From positions 121,001-185,000 of the forward strand of contig JAXDDX010000121.1 of assembly GCA_034670405.1 (NCBI GenBank): a DNA stretch of 64,000 nucleotides, written 5' to 3'. The DNA comes from Hoplostethus atlanticus. Taxonomy: Eukaryota; Chordata; Actinopteri; Trachichthyiformes; Trachichthyidae. Under the pieces are notes generated by a model. It was not told where the DNA came from, did no database searches, and saw only the letters and a list, made by a program, of their open reading frames with translations. The translations under genes and the position numbers were made by a program. Numbering within the stretch: position 1 is the stretch's first letter; the number at the start of each line of letters is the position of its first letter. Shown in pieces: positions 52,881 to 64,000 of this stretch.

Positions 52881-54653
52881 ACTTTCCTCAAATAACCTCA
52901 ACCTCAACATAACCTCAACATCATCATCGACTGATGACTCGACACGTAGCAGTATTGGACATGTCTGACTTGCTTGTCAGGTACACAGGGTTAGCAGGGT
53001 TTGAATTTGGAAAGTGTGGAGCATCCACATGCCTGGTGTATGTTCTGCTGTTCCAAAGGAGGAGTTCTGCTCACCTTGTTTGCCTTGTAAGCTACATGAA
53101 GCACAGCTACAGAAACTGCAGTAAAGCAAGTGTTAACAGTAAGCAGAAATGAACAGTTATGAGGCCTACCTGAGTGAGTGATTGTTACAATTATGACAAG
53201 GGTTGTGACTTTGGCCCATGTAATGTAAAACAACGTGAAATGTAGACTTGTAATGGGAGTTTCATGTGAACTGTTAAAAACGCATAGAGCCTGTCTATCT
53301 GCTTCAGATGCCAAGGAAGATGAGCCTTTGTTTTGGCCTTTTTTAGTAAAGAAAAAGCATTCAAAAAGGTTTAGACTTAGCACTTTATTGATGCAGCATT
53401 GATTTAGGCATCACTTTTTTTACCAAGATTTTTGACATTGAAAAAAATCTGCTAGTGCAATATTGATATAAAATGCTTTTGCTGCTATGGAATTCACTTC
53501 AATAACCATGTGATTTTGTAAGCCATTGATGTATTGTTCAAACTTTGCGCTTTATTCAATTTTGCTAAGTTGTATGCATATGGATCATATGACCACCAAT
53601 ACCTTGGTGTCATTAGAGGAAGAGAATGTCAGAAAACTGATTTTTCTGAGGAGCATCATTTCAAATAAAGGTACATTTTTCCTTAAAACGTGGATCTTTT
53701 TAAGAAATGTGTTTGGCTTTGATTTGAACCAAAATTGCTTGAGATTTGTTACATACAGTTTGATACAAAAGTTTGGTTAGATAACACCTGAGATTAGGGC
53801 TCCACAGCCATAGCACCAACTACTTAATAAGTCCTCTAACACATTAGTGCCAGAAGTCAGACTTCTACATAAAGACCTACAGCTGAGGAGTTCACATTAG
53901 CACACTTTAAATGTCTTTATCAGCTTTATCAGTTTTCTTCCTGAGAACTTGACGATGAAGTTGCACTTCTAAATGGAAGCCATGACATTGTGAATTTTAG
54001 TCTGTTAGTTTTCTTCATCAGGCACTTTCTTGTGATTATGAAAAGTGTTTAGTGCTGTAGGCTTGCAGCTTGTAGCACCTATTGCTTTCAGTGAATAAAG
54101 TGAGCAGTACCCATTGGTTTGAATAGGGAATACTAAAAGTGCTAATGCTAATGCCATTTTCCAGTCAAGAGCCAATATAGTAACATCTTCCCCACATTGT
54201 GATAAGTGCCTGATGAAGAAGACAAACATCAAGATATCCCTAATAATGATAGTTTTTAAAGAATACAATGACTAAGTTTAATCAATCTTAACATATAGCA
54301 AACTCTGAATATGGCAGCAATGAAAGCATCGACTAATCTCATTAGTACTCATCATAATACCAATTCAAAACACAGGGCAGAAACTGCGTTCAACCAACAT
54401 AAATTGTAATCAATTCCATGAGTTCCCATGAATTTACCTCACACGTGAACACAAAACCTTCATTTGGATGGATACCCTCCTCCCATACCTGCTCCTTCCA
54501 GTTCATCCAATGGTAACAAGGGACCTTGAGAGGAGCTGGATTCAGGAGCAGCAAGCTTCTTTCCTTGGTGAAAAATACCTTCAAACAATCACAATATTCC
54601 AGAGGGGGCTATCCAGCCAATATACAATCAGATATCTCATGTTTCAACCACTA
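52881..54653. other. convergent 3' ends of abca4 and the TECR-family gene
   Basis: No coding exon seen. It should hold both 3' UTRs, abca4 from the left and the reductase from the right. AATAAA at 53664-53669 may serve abca4. TTTATT at about 53384 and 53552, read on the other strand, could serve the reductase but would imply overlapping transcripts. This is uncertain. Confidence 0.4.
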
Positions 54654-56445
54654 TCAGAGAAACAGAGGGATGATGGCCATCCGGAGGTTGGGATAGTCCT
54701 TGAACTCCCGGCTGTAGGCTCTATGCTTCCCTTTGGCCCAGATGGTCATCTGAATGAACCCCAATAGTGAGTACATTGCCACTGCAGAGAAGAGAGAACC
54801 CGAGTGTTAAATAAATATCAAAAAGAGCAGGAGCATAAAGATGGAGGCCTCTTCATTTGATGTCATTACAGCTTTCACACAAGGACTTCTAATATAGTGG
54901 ACAGAGAAGAAGAGGCAGAGTAAACTTTGGGTGTGCACAGATTGGATATCGCTACAATACTGAAGCATGAACACAGTGTTATGTCTTAAACCAATCCAGG
55001 ACCTCAACATATCTTTACACCCTCATGGTCCCCCATCTTTCTGTCCTCACCTGGCAGACATTGTGTCATGATGGAGAAGCTCACCCAAGCTCCAACCTAT
55101 GTGTCAAAAGAGAGGTAAAAAGGACACGAGCATGGCTTTTATTTTATCACCGGCCCCTCTTTGATGAGTATCAGTATTATTAGAAGTGTTTTGTGTTACC
55201 TCGTACGTGTAATTTGGGCAGGACACAAAGAAGAATAGCCACGTGAAGGGATTCTTAGTTGGGCTAGGGAACTTCCTGGCCTTTGACCCTGTGGAACAAT
55301 TAAAAAACATCATTTTAAACAAATACACAAAGTTTTCAGGAGATTGCCCCATTGGTCAACTGAGCAGCTAAGTGATGAGAACATAGAAACCAAAATCATA
55401 TGTGGTAGATCACTGGTCCCGGTGCTCTATGGTAACACTGAAGCATATGTTGAGTGATAGTAGGCCACTAGCATTAGCTCAAAAGTGAGAAGACCTTTAG
55501 TAATAAAAAGTTGTGTTTTTTTACTATGTGGCCTGTGGATTCATACATTTTAAAAATGTTAAAATGAAATATTAACTCAACATAGCTGATGTAGCCAGGT
55601 TTATTTTTAGATCTAATTCAGGTGAGCAACCACGTATTCATCCGCTGCTTAGTGATTTTTGGCTGTACACAGTCTCCCATCACCCACCACCTTCACTTCC
55701 TGTGGAAACAAGGAAAACAGTCCCTGGTAGTTCACAACAGGATGTTCCAGCCTCCTACAAAAACAAAAACAAAACGGCCTGACCACATATCATTTAATAT
55801 TACTGACCATTTAAGTCTAGAGCTGCTATAAATTCCCAAATTACTTTTGATAATGCTAGTGGTCTACTATCACTCAACATAGTGTATGCTAAAGTGTTAG
55901 CATGGAGCCTGCTATCACTCAACATAGTGTATGCTAAAGTATTAGCATGGAGCCTACTATCACTCAACATAGTGTATGCTAAAGTATTAGCATGGAGCAC
56001 TGGAGCCAATGATCTACTGGGGACACGTGGATGATTTTGGTTCTTATTAACCAACGGTCCGATCTCTCAAAAACTTGGTGTGTTCCTTAGAGGTCCAGCT
56101 CAACTGTATATTAAAACACATGTGAACCTAATATTCCTCTACATTCATTAACTAAATACAAAAAAGTGTAACTTCTTACCCTCTCCTCCTCTGAGATTAT
56201 TCAGGCTCACGTGAATGGAGAAGTTGCCCATCTCACACAACTGTAGTCATATCACAAACAAACATTACTCATGGTCATGCCCCATGCAGATACTGTATAT
56301 TGGGCATGTTTCTGTTGGGTCAGAGCGCTGCCAGCAGTACGTACCACAAACATGACCAGTGCATAGTGGACCTGCAGATCTCCATAAGCTGTGAAGAGAG
56401 ATAGCCAATGGTAAACCAAAGGAAAGAGAAAGAGGAAGAACATGA

Positions 56446-56485
<40 letters not shown>

Positions 56486-57331
56486 CTGCAACATGGGCTG
56501 ACTTACATGGTGGTGTATAAAGAGGGTGGTTGATATAGTAGGCCAGCCAAGCTGAGAAGCCCCAATAATATGCACAGTTCTGAGACAGAACAGACAGAAC
56601 ATGATGTATGGTGGATGAAAATGAAAACGAAAAAAAAAAAAAAAATAATCTAATTCTGACCGTTTGATAATATTACTGCATGCTGTAAAATGCTGGTAAC
56701 TCTTTACTCGACGTGGTGCTCTTAAGGCATTATAAGCATCTTTTAAGCACATTGTAAATGCATGATAATGATTATAATTGATTACTTTACGGCACAACTG
56801 TAGTTAATGACATGATCTTGAATTGAATGTAATTTTCTGACATCTCTCTGATGATTATGTTGTAATAAAAGTTTGTCTGTGCTTCTAATGATCTTATAAT
56901 CTGCTGGTGAATTATCACAACGTACTTCAGGCAAAGCGTCACTATTAAAATGGTTCTGTAGTTTGAGGAAAAGCAAGGAGAGTCTATAAAGTCTCATTTT
57001 CCCTTCAGCTGAACAATTTTGAACATTGTCTATATTTCACTACTTCATCATGACAGAATAGTAAACTACCTCTCCACATCAAGACACTCTGTTCTGTATT
57101 GAAAGTATTCCTCCAGCAATCAGTTGCACAACAGCTGGCGTGGGAGATTGAAGAACAGTCCACACATTTTAAAAGCGCTGAGCATCAATAGAGGCTCTTC
57201 CTTTCAAGTTCAATAACGTCCTCACCCTGACTATGGTCCTGAGAGGCATGGTCCCGTGGGAGAAACGATGTACAAAGATAGTTTCAATCAACCTTTTCAC
57301 ATAGTGGCAGGTATGACAGGCACAGGCTAGT

Positions 57332-57371
<40 letters not shown>

Positions 57372-57971
57372 AGCGAGGAAGGGTTGATAGAAGTCAAAAG
57401 TATAAATGTAATATGCTCACTTCATCATACATGTTTCTTGCAGCAGATTTCCAATTTAAGATGAGAAAAAATGAAACGTTAATGATCCATGTGCGTAAAA
57501 TGGGTCATTGCAGGAGCAAAATAATGCGATACAGCAAAAAACCCCAGAATAAAAACATTATCCCCGTGAACCAATCAGTAACGAGATACATCATCCCTCT
57601 CCAAAATTGGAGCAGTGGCGTCACAGTTATGGCCTTTCAGAGCGTGATGTTGTGACCACCACCAGACCACAGAATGCATCATCCAGCCAAGATGTCAACC
57701 AAACCACTACTCATAATGGCTGGTCTGTCACCCTGCTGTTTTCTGGCGTGTCCAGTGGTGTCGTCGAACCTGCCTGCATGTCGTCGCGTCAATTTCAATG
57801 GTTCCTTCTCAAGTCAAGCAAGTCAAGAAATCTTTGTTTCTTTTTTTCCACTTACGTGACAACAGGGTGGGGGCTGGAGGTGAAGGCATAGCTGTGTGAG
57901 TAGATGTAGGGAAGGCGGAGGTAGAAGAGGAGATAGGTGAGGAGGGGCCCGACGTACTCTGCTAGAAATAC
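54654..57971 (-). CDS. TECR-family gene: membrane reductase (steroid 5-alpha-reductase-like) exons
   Basis: Exons from 57856-57971 onward encode [20 protein letters not shown] with [24 protein letters not shown] with [33 protein letters not shown] with [66 protein letters not shown] and [17 protein letters not shown], ending MAIIPLFL. The hydrophobic segments and the C-terminal KGKHRAY and FKDYP block are those of the steroid reductase fold that binds NADPH. Splice phases close at every junction. Confidence 0.92.
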
Positions 57972-58304
57972 CTGAAAACCACAAAAGAAGTTATGCAAAA
58001 ACTATAAAACTTTATATCAGGATCCGAAATTAACGGCAAAAATTCCCTTGATAGTTCAGAAAGTGAAATTATACAAAGTCAGGTAGGCTAAACGCTGTGT
58101 GAGAGCTTCTCAGACTGCCTTTGTCTCTCAGTGGTTTTGACTATTTTACAAAGTATTTGTGCGACCATGCTCTTTGATAGCGCTCTTCTCACCATAGTCC
58201 AGCCTAACTGTGGCCCGAGATCTCTGAAGTACATGGTGGCAGTGGTCCCAACAGGTAGGTTCTGTAAGACTTCGTCATCTTTGAGTGGTTTTCCCTCTGT
58301 CAGG

Positions 58305-58386
<82 letters not shown>

Positions 58387-60209
58387 GAGAAAACCCCAAC
58401 AAGGCAGTACATGATTTTTCAACTACAAAGTTAATGAGAAAATGTGCACATCAAGACCCCATGGAGAGGAGGCGCCCATGGTGACGGGTATAAAAGAGAC
58501 CCCGGACACTTATTATTATGAGACGTTGACTAACTAAAGCAGAGTTCTCAACAATGTGTGTGCAGGAGGAGGTTTTTGTGATGTCAAAGATGTGGATTTG
58601 GGGAAGATGTGGATGCCAAAATGCTTGCCTCTTGCGATTTTAAAGAATCTAGTGTAACATAACTCCATGAGGCCCATAACCTGTTAGTACGGCTCTACTA
58701 CAACAAATACCTTTTGGTCGATATCTCAATGTGTTTAAATTCATCAAAAGACCCCCAGCAGATTTACACATTTACTAGATCTGCCTTGGGAAATGTGCAG
58801 ATTTACAAACTCTGTGGTAAATGTGCAGATTTACCTGTAAATGTGCAGTATTGTGCAAAAGTCTTCGGCACATGTAAAAACATTCCGTAAAGTGAAGATG
58901 CTTTCAAAAATAATGAAACGAAAAGTTTCTAAATATGAGAACATTTACGATCAACAGCAGTAATGTAAAACACTAATGCAGAAAACAAAAAAATAAAAGT
59001 CTAAGACCAAATTTATATAAAAACATCTCGGGTGGCTAAGCCTTTTGCACAGTACTGTATAGATTTACCATTTTCCCACATTTAACGTAACATATACATA
59101 TAGGTCGTCTAATGTTCCAAAACGTCTTCAATTCAAACCCTTCACATGAGAAACGTCTACTGTAACAGGAAGTTGGAAGTCTGATCAATTTTACAGTACA
59201 TGATTTCTCTACCTGAGAGCTCAGGGTGACAGCGCTCCTACATCATAAAGTGTACTAATTGGATGACATTTTTAGAATACGCTGAAGGGGAACTGGCCCA
59301 GATAGCTTTATAACCACATCATCTACCCCCGCTCTGGCCCACAGTCCATCCAAAGCAAAAGCACTGCTAAAATAATACAGCTTGGCAGGTCATTATTTAC
59401 TTCATCATGATGGCAAAATGATGCAAATCAAGCAATCATAAAGTTTTCCCTGCAAAGGTGAGGTATGCTTTTCATGGCCAGTGAAAGGCCTCGGTATACA
59501 TTAACATTAGGCTTGTCAAAACATTAGGTGAGCGCTTACTTGTTGATAGAGGTTTAAACCATTACCATCAGAAAAACAGGGAATCATGGAATATACTGTA
59601 GCTGATAACTTGGACTGATGATGCTGTAATTTGAGTGTTTTTTCCGAGCCGTCTCATGGATGATTGGAACGACTCCATGCTAGGCGATGCAGAACCCCTC
59701 GCTGTGGTGAGATTTAAAGCTGCACTCGGCAAGATTTTTATGTAAAAATACACTTATCAGCCTCAAAGTCTCCAATTGAGACGCTGACGCAGATTCGCCC
59801 TATTTGCCAAAATGAAATTCTAGTGGCACGGTCACTTCTCCACCCACAGGAAGTCACAAATTGAAACAAATTGAGTAAAATCCAAACTGTCTCCTAAACA
59901 GCAGTGAAGCTCCGTCCAGGGGAAGCTGGACTCACTCAATGTTAGATCTTTTGCCTCTCATCCTTTTGGTATAAAGCATCACAGACTTGCCGGGTTGGTA
60001 GTTTACTGACTTCTGGGTATTGAAGTCAAAACAGTTTTCACTTACCTCTTACTGCCATTTGGTGCTATTTTTTTCCTCATGCAGCTTTAATGTTTGTTTT
60101 TTGTTTATTTTGACTAAACTGAGCTCATGAAACATTGATAGATAATTACAACATGGCTACTTACTAAGATCGAGCTTCAGGGCCTGTCTAGCTGGATACC
60201 ACTGGGGAT

Positions 60210-60276
<67 letters not shown>

Positions 60277-61071
60277 AATACAGCGCTAGAGCAGGTAGAC
60301 GGGCGTGGGCAGGAAGCCAAGCGCTGCACACACAGTTTGGCTTCAGGCCCAATGATAATTAATCAGAATGGCGTCGTGTTGAGCTCCGCTGCTCTGACGG
60401 ACGCCGACGGCCTCGGGCTTGGCAAACATTTGAGAACCTTTCTGACTTGGCACTCACTGACGGCACAACCACTGCAGGCTTCAGAGGAGAAAACACCAGA
60501 TTATGTTTTTAACAGTGCCTCTCTCTGGGGAAGGGATGTAATATTGACGTGCTGGATGATGATTTACTTAACCTTAACTGCATTAACGATCGTTTATATC
60601 TAGAAAACATTTGTGTTACAGGATACAAATATATAGATTGGATATAAAGTCTGTTGATCCTGTAGTTGTTATACAATGGGGCAGATTTCAGGTTATTACA
60701 GGGAAAATGTTGATATTTCTAACAGGGAATATAATAAGATAATAACAATATAACACATGATGGTCAGCACAGAACCACTACACAATAATATTACTGGTAA
60801 ATGACATTATTTTATATAAACACTTACATGACTTGTGAAAGAGACACTTGATTTCTCCTATCGTGGAGTAAGGCTCCACCTGAATGGAATGGAAACACAC
60901 AGTACGTCACCCTGATGTACTATGAATGAACGGGTTGCAATGCTTGACGTGGTGCATAACCTTCTAGGGTTCACAGGGCATCGAGATCATGGCAAGTATC
61001 GTCAAGCTATGAAAACGTACTTTATCTAGAAAGCAAAGCTGCTCCCTTGTCGTGGCGTCCAGCACCTCCAC
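54654..61071 (-). CDS. TECR-family very-long-chain enoyl-CoA reductase (first coding exon not found)
   Basis: Twelve exons in transcript order: 61021-61071, 60828-60879, 60165-60209, 58193-58296, 57856-57971, 57226-57331, 56507-56579, 56345-56388, 56180-56240, 55200-55288, 55051-55096, 54654-54781 (stop reads TGA on the minus strand). They sum to 304 codons plus stop. Human TECR has 308 residues, so only a start exon of about five codons is missing. From family knowledge, TECR does the last step of very-long-chain fatty acid elongation in the ER, reducing trans-2-enoyl-CoA with NADPH. The sequence resembles TECR more than TECRL ([38 protein letters not shown]). Fish have several paralogues (tecra, tecrb, tecrl2-type), so no symbol is given. 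It is convergent with abca4; the two stops are about 1.8 kb apart. Confidence 0.9.
55370..55480. repeat. repeat family B, single copy in TECR-family intron
   Basis: ATGAGAACATAGAAACCAAA, GTGGTAGATCACTGGTCC and GTTGAGTGATAGTAGGCC match the 27080-27290 copy in the same orientation. Confidence 0.5.
55850..56070. repeat. repeat family B with three tandem 45-bp units
   Basis: Three nearly identical units (CTATCACTCAACATAGTG, TATGCTAAAGT(G/A)TTAGCATG, GAGCC). Each contains the imperfect palindrome ATGCTAAAG...TTAGCAT. They are followed by GATCTACTGGGGACACGTGG, as in other family members. Confidence 0.65.
56450..56484. repeat. (TG)n in a TECR-family intron
   Basis: Between the exons at 56345-56388 and 56507-56579, 22 bases past the donor side of the latter. 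Confidence 0.9.
57334..57368. repeat. (GA)n at the acceptor of the 57226-57331 exon
   Basis: Read on the minus strand it is a (CT)n tract running straight into the CAG acceptor. Confidence 0.9.
58193..61071 (-). CDS. TECR-family gene: ubiquitin-like N-terminal exons
   Basis: Exons 61021-61071 ([17 protein letters not shown]), 60828-60879 ([17 protein letters not shown]), 60165-60209 ([14 protein letters not shown]) and 58193-58296 ([18 protein letters not shown], then [16 protein letters not shown]). This is the beta-grasp N-terminal domain of TECR. The first exon here starts at the residue after the usual MKHYE, which in TECR genes lies on its own exon. I did not find that exon between 61072 and 64000, so it is probably beyond the right edge. 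Two acceptors here sit directly behind microsatellites, (TG)n before 60209 and (CT)n before 58296. Confidence 0.88.
58309..58390. repeat. (GA)n array, about 40 units
   Basis: On the minus strand a (CT)n tract ending 12 bases before exon 58193-58296. Confidence 0.95.
60213..60273. repeat. (CA)30 at the acceptor of exon 60165-60209
   Basis: On the minus strand the intron ends (TG)n then GCAG, so no pyrimidine tract separates the array from the exon. Confidence 0.95.
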
Positions 61072-61233
61072 CTGTAGCGGGAAAACACACGGACATGATT
61101 CAGAAAAAACAAAACAATAAGCTACCACATTTACCACATTACCCTCTTAACCAGAGGGGCCGACCGTGAGGCCAACAGCAGAATAAACTTCCTGATGTGA
61201 CAGTTGACTGATCATGTGTGATAGAGACGCAGG

Positions 61234-61650
61234 TTAAAGGTGCTACATGAAGCATTTTTAAACATCGGTGTATTATTGTCAGATTAATTGCGATACCTTG
61301 TGAGACCATGGTTGGCATGATTGGTACCGTCTATCTCACCCCATGTGATATTGTTAAGACTACATTTCCCACAAACCCTGTTACTTCTTGTTGCATAGAG
61401 GATGTTGCTAGTTTCTCATTGTTTTCTCTTTGTCTTTCCCGAAGAGGATCAACATGTTGGAAGTGATTTCTCCATCTTCCGTTCTCTCCTTCCTCCATCT
61501 GCCGTTGCCAGAAACTCTTTAGCTTTAGCTCTGTTAGCGCTGGAAGAACAGCGCCCTCTTCCTGTTTTGTGCCATAAAGCAATCCAGCAGATTTCCTGAC
61601 AAATCTGACCTGGTGGCCACAATGTGAAATGCAGAGTAAAGGCTGGTAGA
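61234..61650. mobile_element. TIR repeat family A, copy 6
   Basis: Starts TTAAAGGTGCTACATGAAGC and shares ACATGTTGGAAGTGATTT, GAAGAACAGCGCCCTCTTCC and AAATCTGACCTGGTGGCCAC with the other copies. An antisense open frame here and in copy 2 gives a similar peptide, which is a shadow of the repeat and not a gene. Confidence 0.6.
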
Positions 61651-63063
61651 GCCTCTGCAGATCACCTCGGTAGCAAAACCAGTCAGTAAAAGCCTGATGC
61701 ACCTTCACATCACTCTCAGCTAAAGCTCTACAGATTGTTCCTATGCATTATTGGATGTCTGTAAGAGGGTCACTGGTTGTAAATCTGACATGGAGTGAAC
61801 TTCGATGTTGCGTGGAAGTGCCCTGACCTCGCCGTCAAATATAGGGAGATTCTTGGCACAAGATTTGATGGCGATGGCGAATTCACAGGTTTAATTCCCA
61901 CAACAGTCAATGTGTCAGTCCTTGAGCAAGATCTTGAACCCTGCTCCAGGGCTCTAGTGCAACCATGTAAATATCACAATGCCATTTCTTCCCAACGTAA
62001 TGGCACAAATGAAGCTCATCTCATCAGAAGGCCGGCTGCCTTGTGGTCTCAATCAGAATAACGAGGCTGGGAGTCCTGTTGTCCTGCTGGTTTGCAGCAC
62101 GGATCTTTTTAATCTTAATTAGACCATGTCAGCAGTGATGTACGGCGTTTGCATGGAGGATGCTGGGTGGTGCACCACAATTTGCCCTGAAAGCACTGCG
62201 TACTGTGCTGCTCAGCAGAGCTGTCCCAGCGAAATGGGTTCCTTTACTGGACAGTGTAATAACCCTCTAATGGATGCCTAAAGATTTGCTGAGTGCACAG
62301 TTGAGAAAGAGAGGGTGATGAAAGCTCTCCACAATGGCCAAATAACCTTTTCACTGCAAAAAATGGCACGCTTGGCAAGTAATTTTATCTAGTATCAAAC
62401 CTACCAGCCTTACTTCAGGATATTATCTAGGTAATGAGAGAATTTTGCTAATTCCAATAATTTTTCACTTAACTCAACTTCAGGCATTTCTTTCATGAAA
62501 TGATCATGAAACAAGGAATTATAACTTCAAACAAGAAATCTGTTTCACAATAATATTTTCCCAATTTCCCTCAAGCAGATGTCCTCAAACAACTTACATT
62601 ATCCTGAAAAAAATCGATATCTTGTTATATTTCTTGCCACCCTCAAAATGATCTGCCAGTGCAGTAAGATAATTTGACTCAAAACATCCTGTAACAAGCT
62701 TGATCAGTCTGTACATAAAATATTATCCTTTGCCGAGCTTTTCTGCAGTGTGTTTTCAAGCATTAGAGGACTTGAGTACATGGCGTGCTGACATCTCAGT
62801 GAAGGGGCATCTTGGGAGATGGTTTTGTTTTTCCCCCCCCATCTGCCAGCCTACCCAGCTGCATTAAGGGGGCATGTGTTTGTGTTTGTGCGTTTGTGTG
62901 TTCACAAAGAGCGTCAGGGGTGTAATTAGGCCTGTGTGCTGTATACTCAGTACTCAGTGCTGCTGTGCCCTTGCAAATCAGATTATCAGACGTCTCTCTC
63001 CTCTCAGGGGTATTAAGGGCACTGTTGACAGCACAGGTCATGTATGTATGTGCTTGTGAGGGC

Positions 63064-63065
<2 letters not shown>

Positions 63066-63117
<52 letters not shown>
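63066..63117. repeat. (GT)26 microsatellite
   Basis: Near-perfect run in the right-end non-coding region. Confidence 0.95.
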
Positions 63118-63121
<4 letters not shown>

Positions 63122-63689
63122 GAGTGAAGAGGTTTTTCAAATGAACACTTTCTTTCTAAAAGATATATGAATTAAATAGCATTAAAAATGGGCCTCTAGT
63201 AATCTTTCGACCCAAATAAGGGATTCCAGGCCCCGCCCACTTCCTGTCTAATGCGAAAATGAACAGGGGTGTAGAATAATTTCCTTTGACGTCCACAGCA
63301 AAACTGACTCTGCTTTCAAGAGCTCCTCTATTATGCATTCCTTTATTTGTTGAAGTTTTGAGGCTGCAATGAAATTAAAAAAAAAATAGCTAGCCATACT
63401 TAGCTTAGCATTCCAGCGTTTGTCTCTTTGTGAGCTGACGAAAATGCAACTTCTGTACCGTGGTTGTTGAAATGATTTTTTTTAAATTCAGTAGTGCTTT
63501 AAAATATGTAATATCTCTGTCATATGACATTTCTACTTCCATTATTTCACCCATGTTAAGAAAAGAACAATTAGCAAATGGGATCCAAAATTCCCATTCA
63601 TTTCATGTGGAAAAAAAATGGATCCTGATACAATCCGACAGCCCCGAAATGACGGGGCACTTGAGAGGTCTATAGGTTATGGTTTCCAC

Positions 63690-63730
63690 TGTATTTTCCC
63701 CTCGGGGACAATAAATATCTATCTATCTAT
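63690..63730 (+). mobile_element. L2-like LINE 3' tail with (TATC)n
   Basis: TTTTCCCCTCGGGGACAATA followed by AATATCTATCTATC has the classical form of the L2 tail ending in a tetranucleotide run. Confidence 0.55.
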
Positions 63731-64000
63731 TTTCCTTAAATCATCCAAGGAATAGAGGGGAAGACAACTGAAGGAGTCTCTCAGCCCTAACAGTGCCACT
63801 TAGGTCTGAAAGCTGATATTTGTAACGGCTGATCTAGAGCCACATCAGTCATTCCATCAAACCCTAACTGGGCGTGGCTGATGAACTGCACATCGCTGCC
63901 CAGCCTTTGATGATGCCGTCCATCCTGCTCTCAAAGTGCCAGACAGAACCTTTGTTGTAAATCAGGATCCCTTCAGTCAGGAGGAGTAATCAATTAACCA

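Larger units (their letters stand above)
61072..64000. other. right end: upstream or first-intron region of the TECR-family gene
   Basis: No convincing exon on either strand. It contains one copy of the TIR-bearing repeat (61234-61650), a (GT)n array (63066-63117), and an L2-like LINE tail with a TATC run near 63690-63730. The rest is unique-looking, moderately AT-rich DNA. Confidence 0.5.

Noticed and set aside
61331..61708. 125-residue antisense frame with a relative at 7652-7915
   Set aside because: Both frames lie in copies of interspersed family A, and the similarity is that of the repeat. No known domain is visible.
63850..64000. Possible minus-strand coding fragment at the right edge
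   Set aside because: A short open run of about 30 codons with no recognisable family and a stop just upstream. Not enough evidence.

Overview
The window is ordinary vertebrate genomic DNA. Its coding exons are short, separated by GT-AG introns, and read clearly as vertebrate proteins. The very many (CA)n/(GT)n arrays, tRNA-derived SINE pieces, L2-type LINE tails and MITE-like elements point to a ray-finned fish, probably a teleost. I saw no prokaryotic operon, CRISPR array or phage. The species cannot be named from the sequence.

Three genes are recognised. (1) arhgap29, plus strand, enters from the left edge already in progress. Ten coding exons (432-9528) carry the C1 zinc finger, the RhoGAP domain and an acidic C-terminal tail. 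(2) abca4, plus strand, is complete at the exon level: 50 coding exons from ATG at 12301 to TGA at 52878-52880. It is the photoreceptor ABC transporter with two halves, each made of an extracellular domain, a transmembrane domain and a nucleotide-binding domain. The order arhgap29 then abca4 on the same strand matches my recollection of human 1p22.1. (3) A TECR-family enoyl-CoA reductase gene lies on the minus strand (61071 down to 54654), tail to tail with abca4. Twelve coding exons give 304 residues, and only the tiny first coding exon was not found.

The most important oddity is in abca4 exon 19 (34854-35033). Two single extra bases, near 34877-34888 and near 34950, split the start of nucleotide-binding domain 1 over three frames. 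Read literally, this gives a TGA at 34961-34963. All other exons keep phase, and many have exactly the lengths I recall for human ABCA4. I therefore think assembly or sequencing error is more likely than an old pseudogene, but a recent disabling change is possible. Total exon length is 6992 bases, which is 3n+2, exactly what two extra bases in a 2329-residue gene would give.

The non-coding part is rich in repeats. It holds many dinucleotide arrays, a 44-bp minisatellite of about 16 copies in abca4 intron 15, a (TCAAA)n block 58 bases after exon 36, three interspersed families with about six, five and six copies, a Harbinger-like MITE, and a short terminal-inverted-repeat element at 47235-47430. 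Several splice sites abut or use microsatellites: the exon 5 donor in abca4 and two acceptors in the reductase gene. Two abca4 introns use GC donors. I found no convincing previously undescribed biological system. The points worth checking are the exon 19 frameshifts, the repeat families, and some hairpin-forming or G-rich intronic sequences.
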